Positions 34,075 through 45,393 of a stretch of 64,000 nucleotides of DNA are shown piece after piece. The stretch comes from Chlorocebus sabaeus (taxonomy: Eukaryota > Chordata > Mammalia > Primates > Cercopithecidae): assembly GCF_047675955.1 (NCBI RefSeq), contig NC_132915.1, positions 50,854,026-50,918,025 on the forward strand, read 5' to 3'. The stretch's first letter is position 1. The number at the start of each line of letters is the position of its first letter. The position numbers and the translations under genes were made by a program. The notes under the pieces were generated by a model, which did no database searches, was not told the DNA's origin, and worked only from the letters and a program-made list of their open reading frames with translations.

Positions 34075-35643
34075 TTCTGCCCCTGTACCCTCCAAATCTC
34101 ATGTCCTCATATTTCAAAACCAATCATGCCTTCCCAAAAGTCTCCCAAAGTCTTAACTCATTTCAGCATTAACCCAAAAGTCCACAGTCCAAAGGCTCAT
34201 CTGAGACAAGGCAAGTCCCTTCTGCCTGTGAGCTGGCAAAATCAAAGGCAAGCTAGTTACTTCCTAGATACAATGGGGGTACAGGTATTGGGTAAGTATA
34301 GCCTTTTCCAAATGGGAGAAACTGACCAAAACAAAGGGGTTACAGGGCCCATGCAAGTCCAAAATCCAGCAGGGCAGTCAAATTTTAAAGCCCCAAAATG
34401 ATCTCCTTTGACTCCAGGTCTCACATCCAGGTCATGCTGATGCAAGAGGTGGGTTCTCATGGTCTCGGGCAGCTCCACCCCTGTGGCTTTGCAGGGTACA
34501 GCCTCCCTCCATGCTGTTTTCACAGGCTGGCATTGAGTGTCTGTGGCTTTTCCAGGTGAAAGGTGCAAGCTGTCAGTGGATCTACCATTCTGGCATCTGG
34601 AGGACAGTGACCCTCTTCTCACAGCCCCACTAGGCAGTGCCCAGTAGGGACTCTGTGTGAGGGCTCTGACCCCACACTTCCCTTCCACACTGCCCTAGCA
34701 GAGGCTCACCATGAGCACCCTGACCCTGCAGCAAGCTTCTGTCTGGATATCCAGGCATTTCTGTACATCCTCTGAAATCTAGACGGAGGTTCCCAAGCCT
34801 CAATTCTTGACTTCTGTGCACTGGCAGGCTCAACATCACATGGAAGCTGCCAATGCTTGAGGCTTACACCCTCTGAAGCCACGGCCCCAGCTCTCCCTTG
34901 GCCCCTTTCAGCCATAGCTGGAGTGGCTGGGACACAGGGCACCAAGTTCCTAGGCTGCACACTTCACACAGCACGGGATCCTGGGCCTGGCCCACGAAAC
35001 CATTTTCTCCTAGGCCTCTGGGCCTGTGATGGGAGGGGCTGCCGTGAAGTCCTCTGACATGCCCTGGAGAAGTTTTCCCCATTGTCTTGGGGATTAACCT
35101 TCAGTTCCTCGTTACTTATGCAAATTTCTGCAGCAAGCTTGAATTTCTCCTCAGAAAATGAGTTTTTCTTTTCTATTGCATTGTCAGGCTGCTCTGCTAC
35201 CCTTATAAAACTGAATGCCTTTAACAGCACCCAAGTCACATCTTGAATGCTTTGCTGCTTAGAAATTTCTTCCGCCAGATACTCTAAATCATCTCTCTCA
35301 AGTTTAAAGTTTCACAAATCTCTAGGGCAGGGGCAAAATGCTACCAGTCTCTTTACTAAAACATAACAAGAGTCACCTTTGCCCCAGTTCCCAACAAGTT
35401 CCTCATCTCCATCTAAGACCACCACAGCCTGGACCTTATTGTCCATATCACTACCAGGCTTTTAGTCAACGCCATTCAACAAGTTTGTAGGAAGTTCCAA
35501 ACTTTCCCACATTTTCCTGTCTGCCTGTCTGCTTCTGAGTCCTCCAAACTGTTCCAACCTCTACCTGTTACCCAGTTCCAAAGTCGCTGCCACATTTTCG
35601 AGTATCTTTTCAGCAACACCCCACTCTCCTGGTACCAATTTAC
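34075..35643 (-). mobile_element. THE1 internal region
   Basis: MaLR internal sequence. Next to the right LTR the complement of 'aaattggtaccaggag' marks the usual start of the internal region. No intact protein: several unrelated minus-strand frames of 69-143 codons. Confidence 0.88.
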
Positions 35644-35997
35644 GGTATTAGTCCATTTTCACACTGCTGATAAAGATGTATCTGACACTGGGAAGAAAAA
35701 GAGGCTTAACTGGACTTACAGTTCCACATGTCTGGGAGGCCTCAGAATCATGACGTAAGGCAAAAGGCACTTCTTTACATAGTGGTGACAGGAGAAAATG
35801 AGAAAGATACAAAAGCAGAAACTCCTGATAAAACCATCAGATCTTATGAGACTTAATCACTACTATGAGACCAGTATGGGGGAAACTGCCTCCATGATTC
35901 AAATTATCTCCCACCAGGTCCCTCCACAACACATGAGAATCATGGGAGTACAATTTGAGATGAGATTTGGGTGGGGACACAGAGCCAAACCATATCA
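35644..35997 (-). repeat. THE1 5' LTR
   Basis: 354 bp. The element's 5' LTR, ending at 'aaaccatatca', which is the complement of TGATATGGTTT. Clearly similar to the left LTR with scattered substitutions. Confidence 0.92.
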
Positions 35998-36002
35998 GCC
36001 TC

Positions 36003-36050
36003 TATAATCATGTGAACCAATTCCTTATAATGAACCAATAAATTATCAAC
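36003..36050 (+). mobile_element. ERVL-type LTR, 3' part
   Basis: Continues 33331-33719: 'tataatcatgtgaaccaatt' and 'ccttataatgaacc' fit the polyadenylation zone. The terminal 70 or so bases of the LTR are missing. Confidence 0.7.
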
Positions 36051-36064
36051 AATTATCTGTCTAT

Positions 36065-36111
36065 CTATAACTATTGCACACATCTGATCTCATTTAATTT
36101 TCACAATAACC
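36065..36111 (+). mobile_element. MIR scrap
   Basis: 'gatctcatttaattttcac' and 'aataaccata' match the MIR centre; it runs straight into the GATA repeat. Confidence 0.6.

Positions 36112-36159
<48 letters not shown>
36112..36159. repeat. (GATA)n microsatellite
   Basis: About 12 GATA units, at the point where MIR consensus reads 'gtagatag'; probably seeded there. Confidence 0.97.
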
Positions 36160-36181
36160 AGAGACATCTGGAAATCCACTG

Positions 36182-36310
36182 GAGAAAAAAAAACAATATA
36201 AAACCCTGGACGGGTTGATGTCAGTAAGACAGCTTTGGTAAAGAGCCAACATTACAAGGCTTTATCCCTTCCCAATTATGCTAAGAATACAGTGGGCTTT
36301 CAGATGTACC
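36182..36310 (+). repeat. Diverged direct repeat, copy 1
   Basis: Shares with copy 2 (36790-36934) the order 'caacattacaaggctttatc', 'ccttcccaattatgct', 'gggctttcagatgtac'. About 80% identical by eye in aligned blocks. I cannot assign it to a known family. Confidence 0.75.
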
Positions 36311-36356
36311 AATAATATATATAATTTATATATATATATATATATTTACATACATA
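36311..36356. repeat. (TA)n microsatellite
   Basis: TA-rich run with a core of about eight pure units. Confidence 0.95.
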
Positions 36357-36789
36357 GATTTTTTATATAGACCACTTTCTTAGTAATATATTTAATCATT
36401 GGTACTATTTCTCAGGAGACTCCTCACTAATATAATGCTGGAGGAAAGGGAGAAGGAGAAGGCAATGATGACTCCCGGATCTGTCACCTAGAGGTGTTGC
36501 AGAGTGTTAGTCATTGACCAATATCTGTACTGAGAAGGTAAATAACTTTCCACCTTTCAGATGATGACACTTTTCCATTCCCCACCCCCCTCAACTTTTT
36601 AGCAAGCACAAATTCATCAAAGCTATAATTTTTTTTCAAACTCAGATACATGTATATTTAGCTCTTTTTCTCCAAGTGGGTTTGGCCCTTGATGTATAAT
36701 TTTCCTCCTATGTTGAGTTGATGAGACTGAATATCTGAAGGAGTTAAGTTTTGGTGTAAGTTGCGTGTTAGCTGTACTTAACATTTGAG

Positions 36790-36934
36790 AGAGAAAAAAC
36801 ACTATAAAATTCCGGATGGGTTCATATCAGCAAGTGTGAGGGTGTAAAGAGGCTGGGTAAAAAGCAAACATTACAAGACTTTATCCCTTCCCTTCTCAAT
36901 TATGCCGAGAAAACAATGGGCTTCCAGATGTACT
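36790..36934 (+). repeat. Diverged direct repeat, copy 2
   Basis: Second copy, with a 16-base segment after 'atatcagcaag' and a 4-base segment after 'tatcccttccc' that copy 1 lacks. Upstream and downstream flanks of the two copies do not match. Confidence 0.75.
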
Positions 36935-38879
36935 GTGGGGAACAAGATAACCAAGGCTTTTATTTAACTCACTGCCTCCAAGTCCCATTTTCAAGTTGTG
37001 CACTTGACTTCATTTAAAAGATCAAATACTAAAGTCTTGAAACACACCCATACACACTCACAAGCACACACATACATACATACACATTATAGGTACTTAA
37101 GAAAGAAGTGGCTACTTATGCTGCTGAAAGGATCTTGATCAACTCTTGACTTTTGAGGAGGTCATTTATGGTTTTCTTTTTTCCCTTTTTCTTCTGTTAA
37201 TGGTTTCCTTTAATGTTATCTTCCCTTTGATGATTTATCTGTTTGATAGAGACTCCAAAGAAGGTAACAAGGAAAATGAGATACTAAAAATGGTTCTTAG
37301 CTGACTTAAAAAAAGATTTTTAAGGCAGCAAATTGTCCATGGCAACCATACACAATTTGCAAGCATTCTAAGGACCCAGAAACATTTTCATGACAGGAGC
37401 TACACAATATTCAGCAGCTCTTACTGTGTCAATACTGCCTGGTAGGATGGAGTTAGTGGAAATTAGAACATACAGCGTGAATAAATACAGACCCACTTAA
37501 GAAACACAGGTAATTTATAATATGCCCTAAATTATATTAGAGGTTATATCTGTGAGCCTCTAGAGATGGAAGTCAAAAAAAAAAAAAAAAAAGGGAGTTG
37601 CAAATTTTTAATGAAACTGGTCTTCAAACAAAATCTTATACTGATGTCCAATAGTATAAATCTAATACAGGTTGAAAGCTGGACTAGGCCCCTTACCAAT
37701 CCTCTTTGTCCCTTGCAGGGTCCTGAAACAAATTCATGGGACTATTAGACTTTCATAGAGAAAGTCTGAAAGCTGTTTGAAAACCACTCCTTCAGGCAAT
37801 GTATAGAATGCATCATAAACTCATTCATGGATAATGATGCTTGACATTTTGAAGTGTTTATTTTGAGAATGCTGCTAAATGCATATGTTTTGCATTCTTT
37901 AGATAATCCATTAGTAATGTATGTGGAAGAAACCATTTTTTAATAGATACTATCATATGTTCAGTTTGTAAATAAAATCCTTTAAAATTATTGCCTGTGG
38001 CAACTGACTAAGATTTTGGTGGATTAGTATCTCATGAGAAAGTTATTCACAGGCATCCACTTCTAGCAATATGACAGATGTGAATCCTGGAATCCTCCAG
38101 ATACAAAACATCTGGCGATATGGGGTATGAGAACACACACATACAGACATATACACACATACTTTTAAATCAATGGAAGATAATGGAAAAGGTAAGAATC
38201 ATCTGAGGGTAAGAACAAAGCAAAACAAACCAGTCCATGAAGGAAAATGATTACTGAAACTTCCACATCCCTTGAGTACATGTATAGAACTCTGTGACCA
38301 AGAGGTTTCATACATGGAAGTTTGCAGGAAGGAGGGGGTTGTGTTCTAAGTCATGGTACTGTACAGACTAGATGACCTTAGAGTCTAACCCACATTATGC
38401 CAAGCTGAGGAAGTGTACTTATTTGTAAAAATCAATTGTTACATTCTCAGGAATGTTGCCAGCTGAATGGCTTCATACTAGTGGCTTTAAATAAGCCATA
38501 GTGAGTGTACTTACTCCACAGAAATCCACATAGGCTATAAAGTAGGGCACCCTTTTCTTATCAGACAGTAATTTGCTAAATATTTACCAGTATATCACTG
38601 GCCACTTTAAGAAGAAGAAGCATAGTTTAAATTAAATGAAAATCTCCACAGAGAGGCAAATAGAAAAAAAAAAAAAAAAAAATGTCTGTCATGTTCTAAG
38701 TTCTGGGTAAAGGTGAAAAAAAGGAAAGAAAACCAAAAACCTTCCTCTGAGATTTCAAAGCTACCTTTGACTCCCAAAATATTTACTCCTGAATACACAG
38801 AATTTGCATGGTTAAAAAATTCTCTAAGGCAAAATTTTTAAGTTAAATTTTAAAGTTAAATTTCAAGTTAGAATCTAAA
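36935..38879. other. Unique sequence with small simple repeats
   Basis: CA-rich patches at 37045-37086 and 38133-38162, poly(A) runs at 37575-37592 and 38663-38682. No gene or named repeat recognised. Confidence 0.4.
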
Positions 38880-39010
38880 GCTGGGACCACTTCCACCATG
38901 TAAGGATACAGGGAGCATGCACCATCTATGAACCTGGAAGCAGGCCCTCACCAGACATCAAATCTGCCAGCATCTTGGTCTTGGGCTTCCCAACCTCCAG
39001 AACTCCATCA
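38880..39010 (+). mobile_element. MaLR LTR fragment
   Basis: 'ttccaccatgtaaggatac', 'ggccctcaccagacatc', 'ttggtcttgggcttccc', 'aacctccagaact' follow the 3' half of an MST/MLT1 LTR. It ends where L1 sequence begins. Confidence 0.7.
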
Positions 39011-39027
39011 GAGTCAGAATATTGGTT

Positions 39028-39360
39028 GCTGGCAGGCACAGCTTCCCATTGTGCTGGGAAACACTCAGATGGCAGAGTGGGCAATTCTACCCATTCCTGC
39101 CTCTCATAGCCAAGCAAGCCATGTCTGCTAGAGCTTCCAGCCCAGCAGTCCTAATTCTGCCTGAATTTGCTAAGGGAACAGCCAGACAGCAGGGAAGCAA
39201 CTCATCCACTCCCATCTCTGGTAGCCAGATGAGCCACACCTGCTACAGCTTCCAGCTCAGTGGTCCCACTTCTGCCTTAACTCTGTTGGCAGGTGCAACC
39301 CCATTTCCCCCAGGAAGCACTTGGACAGTAGATTCAGCAAGGATATGACCTGTCTGCCCT
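39028..39360 (+). repeat. Tandem units in L1 5' UTR
   Basis: At least two and part of a third imperfect unit of about 117-140 bp. Landmarks are 'cagatggcagagtgggcaa' at 39066, 'cagacagcagggaagcaa' at 39183 and 'ggacagtagattcagcaa' at 39323, each preceded or followed by a 'cttccagc(c/t)cag' block. Long forward frames here (up to 108 codons) are spurious. Confidence 0.7.
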
Positions 39361-39875
39361 CTGTGGTCCCTGCCAGAGAGAACCTATGAATCAGAACACC
39401 CCCTACTCCACCCCCACTCCAAAAAAAGGCACAGAGCTAAAAGATGAAATAGTTATTTTAAGAAAGAACTGAACTGAATTGTTAGAGCTGAAAACACTCA
39501 CTTCAAGAACTTCATAATGCAATCACAAGTATTAACAACAAAAGTGAACAAACTGAGGACAAAATCTCAGCACTCAAAGACTGTCTCTGCAGAATAACTT
39601 CAGTTAGAGAAAAATAAAGAAGCATAAAGAAAACTTCTGAGAAATATGGAATTATGTAAAAAGACCAAATCTCTGACTCACTGGCATCCCTGAAAGACAG
39701 GGAGAGAAAGCAAGAAACTTGGAAAACACATTTGAGGATGCCATTTCCCCAACCTCACTACACAGGATAACATTCAAATCCAGGAAATGTAGAGAACTCT
39801 TACAAGATACTATACAAGATCATCATTCCCAATACACATACTCATCAGATTCTCCAAGAATGAAATGAAATAAAA

Positions 39876-40130
39876 ATGTTAAAGGCAATTAGAGAGAAGG
39901 GACAGGTCACCTACAAAGGGCACCCTATTAGGCTAATAGTAGACATTTCCGCAGAAACCTTACAAGCCAGAAGAGATTTGGGTCCTATATTCAGCAGCGC
40001 AGAAGAACAGAAAATCCAACCAAGAATTTTATATCCAGCCAAACTCAGCTTTATCAGTGAAGGAGAAATAAGATCCTTTTCACAAAAGCAAATGCTAAGG
40101 AAATTCATTAACAAGAGACCTGCCTTATAA
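39876..40130 (+). pseudogene. L1 ORF1 C-terminal remnant
   Basis: An 84-codon frame corresponding to the C-terminal RNA-binding end of L1 ORF1p, with readable 'RRDLGPIFSS', 'ILYPAKLSFISEGEI' and 'QMLRKFINKRPAL' blocks. The rest of ORF1 upstream is out of frame. Intact ORF1p is an RNA chaperone forming trimers; this fragment cannot. Confidence 0.85.
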
Positions 40131-40397
40131 GAAGTCCTTAAGGGAGTACTACATATGGAATGGAAAGACCATTACTGGCCACCACAAAAACACAAATACA
40201 TACACATTAACACTATAAAACAACCACATAATCAAGTCTGCAGAATAACTAGCTAACAACCCATTGACGGGATCAAACTCACATATCAACATTAACCTTG
40301 AATGTAAAAATGTCCCAATTAAAAGGCATAGTTGGATAAAGAAGCAAGGCCCAACTGCATGCTGTCTACAAGGGACCCATCTCAAATTCAATGACAC

Positions 40398-40981
40398 TGT
40401 GATTGTTAATCTTAGGTGTCAATTTGGTTGGATTGATGGATGCCCAAATAGCTGGTAAAGTATTGTTTCTGAGTGTGTCTGTAAGGGTGTTACCAGAAGA
40501 GACTGACAATTGAGTCAATGGGCTGGGAAAGGGAGACCCACCCTCAATGTGAGTGGGCACCATCCAATCAGCTGCCAGCATGGCTAAAACAAGGCAGGCA
40601 AAAGAAGGTGGGATAAGCTGACTTGCTGAGACTTCTGATTTTCATCTTTCTCCTATGCTGGATGCTTCCTTCTGGTCCTCCTGCCTTTGGACATCAGACT
40701 CAAGGTTCTTTGACCTTTGGATTCTTGGATTTACACCCGTGATTTGCCAGGGACTGTCAGGGCTTCAGCCACAGACTGAAGACTATACTGTCAGCTTCCC
40801 TGCTTTTGAGGCGTTTGGACTTGGACTGAGCCACTACTGGCTTCTTTCTTCTCCAGCTTGCAAATGGCCTATCATGGGGCTTTGCTTTGTGACTGTGTGA
40901 GCCAATTCTCCCTAATAAACTCCCATTCATATATACATAGACCCTGTTAGTTCTGTTCCACTGGAGAACCCTGACTAATAA
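40398..40981 (+). mobile_element. ERVL-type (MLT2-like) solo LTR in L1
   Basis: Starts TGTGATTGTTAATC and ends 'ggagaaccctgactaataa'. The L1 ORF2 text is continuous across it (before: 'gacccatctcaaattcaatg'; after: 'cataagctggatccaaag'). The flanking 5-mers gacac (40393-40397) and gacta (40982-40986) are an imperfect TSD. Polyadenylation-type AATAAA at 40914-40919. Because it lies in a primate-age L1 it must be a primate-age ERVL LTR (MLT2A-like). Confidence 0.85.
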
Positions 40982-42539
40982 GACTACCATAAGCTGGATC
41001 CAAAGAATGGAGAAAAATCTACTAAGCAAATAAAAACAGAAAAGAGTAGGGGTTGCTATTCTAATTTCAGACAAAAGAGACTTTAAACTAACAATAATCA
41101 AAAAGACAAAGAAGGGCATTACATAATGATAAAAGGTTCAATTCAACAAGAAAACCTGACTATCCTAAATACATATACACCCAACACAAGAGCACCCAGA
41201 TTAATAAAGTAAGTTCTTAGAGACCTACAAAGAGACATAGGCTTCCACGCAATAATAGTGGGAGACTTCAACACTCCACTGACAGCATTAGAGAGATCAT
41301 AGATTCAAGAAATTAACAAAGACACTCAGGACCTAAACACAACATTCGAACAAATAGATCTGATAGACCTTTGCAATACTCTTCACCCAAAAACACAGAA
41401 TATACATTCTCCTCATCTGCACATGGTACATACACTAAAATTGACCACACAATTAGCCATAAAACACTCCTCAGCAAACTAAAACAAAATCATACCAAAT
41501 GCACTCTTCAACCACAGTGCAATAAAAATAGAAATCAATACTAAGAAAAATTACTCAAAACCATATGATTACATTGAAATTAACCTGCTCCTGAATTACT
41601 TTTGGATAAACAATGAAATCAAGGCAGAAATCAAGAAATTCTTTGAAACTAATGAGAACAAATATTCAACATACCAGAATCTCTGAGACACAGTTAAGGC
41701 AGTATTAAGAAAGTTTATAGCACTAAATGCCCACATGAAAAAGTTGGAAAGATCTCAGATTAACAACCTAACATCATACATAAAGAGCAAACCAACCACA
41801 AAGCTAGCAGAAGATAAGAAATAACAAACCTAATAGCTGAACTGAAGGAAAATGAGACTCAAAAAATCATAAACAAAACAGCAAATGCAGCAGATGGTTA
41901 TTTGAAAGAATAAATAAGATTGACAACCACTAGCTAGACTACTAAAAAAAGAGAGAAGCCTAATAAATGCAAACAGAAATGACAAAGGGGACATTAACAC
42001 TGACCTCACAGACATACAAACAATTCTTCAGAGGCTATTCTAAGCATCTCTATGCACACAAACTAGAAAACCTAGAAGAAAGAGATACATTCCTGGAAAC
42101 ATACAACCTCTTAAGATTGAACCAGGAAGAAACTGAATCCCTGAACAGACCAATCATGAGTTCTGAAATTGAATCAGTAAAAAAAAATACTACCAAACAG
42201 AAAAGGCCCAGGACCCAGATGAATTCACAGCCAAATTCTACCAAATGTACAAAGAAGAGGTGGTACCATTTCTACTGAAAATGTTCCAAAAAACTGAGGA
42301 GGAGGAACTCCTCCCTAACTCATTCTATGAGGCCAGCATCATCCTGATACCAAAACCTGGCAGAGAAGCAATAAAAAAAGAAAACTTCACACCAATATCC
42401 TTGATGAACACAGAAGCAAAAATTCTCAACAAAATACTAGGAAACTGAATCCAGCAGCAAATCAAAAAGCTAATCCACCACAATCAAGTAGGCTTTAATC
42501 CTGGGATGCAAAGTTGGTTCAACATATGCAAATCAATAA

Positions 42540-42944
42540 ATGATTCACCACATAAACAGAACTAAAAACAAAAACTACATGTTCATCACAATAGATGCAG
42601 AAAAGGCTTTCAATACAATTGAACATCCCTTCATGTTAAAAACCCTTAACAACCTAGGTATTGAAAGAACACACCTCAAAATAATGAGAGTCATATATGG
42701 CAGATCCATAGCCAACATCATTCAAAATGGGCAAAAGCCTGAAGCATTCCCCTTGATAATTGGAACAAGGTCAGGATACCCACACTCATCACTCCTATTC
42801 AACATAATACTGGAAGTCCTTGACAGAGCAATCAGGCAAGAGAAAGAAATAAAAGGCATCCAAATAAGAAGAGAGGAAGTCGAATTATCTATGTTTGCAG
42901 ACAATATGATTATATACCTAGAAAACCACATAGTAAAAAATTAG
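42540..42944 (+). pseudogene. L1 ORF2 reverse transcriptase fragment
   Basis: A 134-codon frame covering the palm of L1 reverse transcriptase: 'IDAEKAFNTIEHPF' (motif A, first catalytic Asp kept) and 'LSMFADN' (motif C). The normal FADD has become FADN at 42894-42905, losing the second catalytic Asp. The frame ends inside the inserted AluY. Enzymatically dead even apart from the upstream stops. Confidence 0.88.
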
Positions 42945-43117
42945 CCAGGCGCTGTGGCGGGCGCCTGTAGTCCCAGCTAATCGGGAGGCTGAGGCAGGAG
43001 AATGGCGTGAACCCGGGAGGCGGAGCTTGCAGTGAGCTGAGATCCGGCCACTGCACTACAGCCTGGGCGACAGAGCGAGACTCCGTCTCAAAAACAAACA
43101 AAAAAAAAAGAAAAGAA
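42934..43117 (+). mobile_element. 5'-truncated AluY in L1
   Basis: Starts in the central A-rich linker and contains the right arm only, with 'gagatccggccactgc' as in the 23.7 kb AluY. 14-bp TSD with one mismatch: agaaaaccacatag (42920-42933) and agaaaaccccatag (43118-43131). L1 consensus favours the 3' version, so the 5' copy mutated. Confidence 0.93.
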
Positions 43118-43596
43118 AGAAAACCCCATAGTCTCTGCCCAAAAACTCCTAGATCTAATAGACAATTTCATCAAAGTTTCAAGATACAAAATCAATGTAC
43201 AAACATCAGTAGCATTTCTATACACCAACATCCAAGTTTGGAGCCAAATCAAGAATGCGATCTCATTCACAATAGCCACAAAAAAAAATAAAATACCTAG
43301 GCATACAGCTAACTAGGAAGGTGAAAGTTCTCTACAACAAAAAAATTACAAAACACTGCCCAAAGAAATCAGAGATGACACAAACAAATGGGAAAACATT
43401 CCATGCTCAAGGATAGGAAGAATCATTATTGTTAAAATGGCCATACTTCACAAAGCAATTTTACAGATTAAATGCTATTTCTATCAAACGACCAGTGACA
43501 TTCTTCAGATAATTAGAAAAGGCTGTTTTAAAATTCATATGGAACCAAAAAAGAGCTCAAACAGCCAAGACAATCCTAAGCAAAAAGAATAAAGCT

Positions 43597-43917
43597 GGGG
43601 CCAGGCGCAGTGGCGCATACCTGTAATCCCATCACTTTGGGAGGCCAAGGGAGGCAGATCACCTGAGGTCAGAAGTTTGAGACCAGCCTGACCAACATGG
43701 TGAACCCTGTCTCTACTAAAAGCTACAAAAATTAGCTGGGCGTGGTCGTGGGTGCCTGTAATCCCAGCTACTTGGGAGGCTGAGGCAAGAGAATCATTTG
43801 AACCCAGGAGGTGGAGGTTGCAGTGAGCCGAGATCATGCCACTGCACTACAGCTTGGGTGACAGACCAAGACTCTGTCTCAAAAAAATAAAATAAAAATA
43901 AATTAAAAATTAAAATT
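43597..43917 (+). mobile_element. AluS-type SINE in L1
   Basis: Full-length Alu with 'gatcacctgaggtcag' and 'gaccagcctgaccaacatg'. A-rich tail with T interruptions. The TSD is A-rich, ending 'aataaagct' (43588-43596 and 43923-43931). L1 sequence resumes in register ('agaggcatcatattatg'). Confidence 0.93.
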
Positions 43918-45393
43918 AAAAAAATAAAGCTAGAGGCATCATATTATGTGACTTCAACCTATACTGCAAGGCTATACTAACCAAAACAGCATGATACTAG
44001 TACAGAAACTGACACATAAACAAATGGAACAGAATACAGAGTCCTGAAATAATGCTGCACACCTACAACCATCTGATCCTTGACAAAAACAAGCAATGGG
44101 TAAAGGACTCTGTATTCAATAAATGGTGTTGGAATAACTGTCTAGCCATATGCACGAGATTAAAGCTGGATGCTTTCCTTTTTTACACCATATACAAAAA
44201 TTAACTCAAGATGCATTAAAGACTTAAATGTAAAACCTAAAACTATAAAAAAGTCTGGAAGACAATCTAGGAGATACTATTCTGGACATAGGCCCTGGCA
44301 AAGACTTCATGACAAAGTAGCCAAAAGCAATTGCAACAAAAATAAAAATTGACAGATGGGACCTAATTAAACTAAAGAGCTTCTGTACAGCAAAAGAAAC
44401 TATCAACAGAGTAAACAGACAACATGCAGAATGGGAGAAAATATTTGCAAATTACATATCCAACAAAGGTCTAATATCAGAATCTGCAAGAAATGTAATC
44501 AAATTAACAAGTAAGAACCAAATGACCCCACTGAAAAGTGGGCAAAGGACATTAATGAATGCTGTTCAAAGGAGGACATACATGTGCCCAACAAGCATAT
44601 AAAAAATACTCAACATCCCTAATCATTAGAGAAATGCAAACCAAACCACAATGAGATACCATTTCACACCAGTCAGAGGGCTTTTATTAAAAAGTCAAAA
44701 AATAAGAAATGCTGGCAAGGTTTCAGGCAAAAGGGAATGCTTATACATTGCTGGAGGGAACGTAAATTTGTTCAGCCATTGTGGAAATCAATTTGGCAAT
44801 TTCTCAAAAAACTCAAAACAGAATTTTCATTTGATTCAGCCATCCCATTATTGGGTATATACCCAAAGGAATGTAAATCATTCTACCATAAAGTCACATG
44901 CATGAGTGTGTTCATCACAGCAGTATTCACAATAGCAAAGATATATAATCAACTTAAATGTCCACCCATGGTAGAGGGCATAAAGAAAATGTAGTACATA
45001 TACACCATAGAATATTAGGCAACTATAAAAAAAAATGTGATTATGTCCTTTGTAGGAATATGGATGGAGCTGGAGGCCATAAACCTAAGCAAACTAATGC
45101 AGAAAAGCAGAAAACCAAATGCTATGTGTTCTCTCTTATAAATAGGAGCTAAACACTGAGTACACATAGACACAAAGAAGTGAGAACAGACTCTGGGGCC
45201 TACTTGAGGGTGGAGGGTGAAAGGAGGGAGGGGAATCAAAAAACTACCTATCAAGTACTGGGCTTATTACCTGGGTGATGAAATAATCTGTACACCAAAC
45301 CCTTATGACACACAATTTTTCTATTTAACAAACCTGCACATGTTTCCCTGAACCTAAAATAAAAGTTAAAGAAAAAAAAAGAGAGAGAGAGAA

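Larger units (their letters stand above)
33720..35997 (-). mobile_element. Complete THE1-type MaLR element
   Basis: A 2278-bp non-autonomous LTR retrotransposon in reverse orientation with both LTRs (33720-34074 and 35644-35997) and the internal region between. A perfect 5-bp duplication GCCTC lies at 33715-33719 and 35998-36002. Joining the flanks across one copy restores continuous ERVL LTR sequence. The internal region has only broken gag-like frames on the minus strand (for example 34257-34688, 143 codons), as in all THE1 copies. The 175-codon forward frame at 33874-34401 is antisense shadow. Confidence 0.95.
39011..45385 (+). mobile_element. Near full-length dead L1 (L1PB/L1MA age)
   Basis: Order along the plus strand: 5' UTR with tandem units (39011-39400), ORF1 remnant (about 39420-40130), inter-ORF spacer, ORF2 start near 40265, endonuclease (to about 41600), linker, reverse transcriptase (about 42100-43300), C-terminal domain (to about 45130), 3' UTR 'ggggcctacttgagggtgg' ... 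'acctgggtgatgaaataatc', A-rich tail near 45370-45380. Three later insertions break it: an LTR at 40398-40981, a truncated AluY at 42934-43117 and an Alu at 43597-43917. Removing them gives about 5.3 kb of L1. Both frames carry many stops and shifts. Confidence 0.9.

Noticed and set aside
33874..34401. 175-codon forward frame
   Set aside because: It is antisense to the THE1 LTR and internal region; the sense strand of the element is minus and is itself broken.
39022..39348. 108-codon forward frame
   Set aside because: It reads across the tandem L1 5' UTR units, a region that is non-coding in L1.
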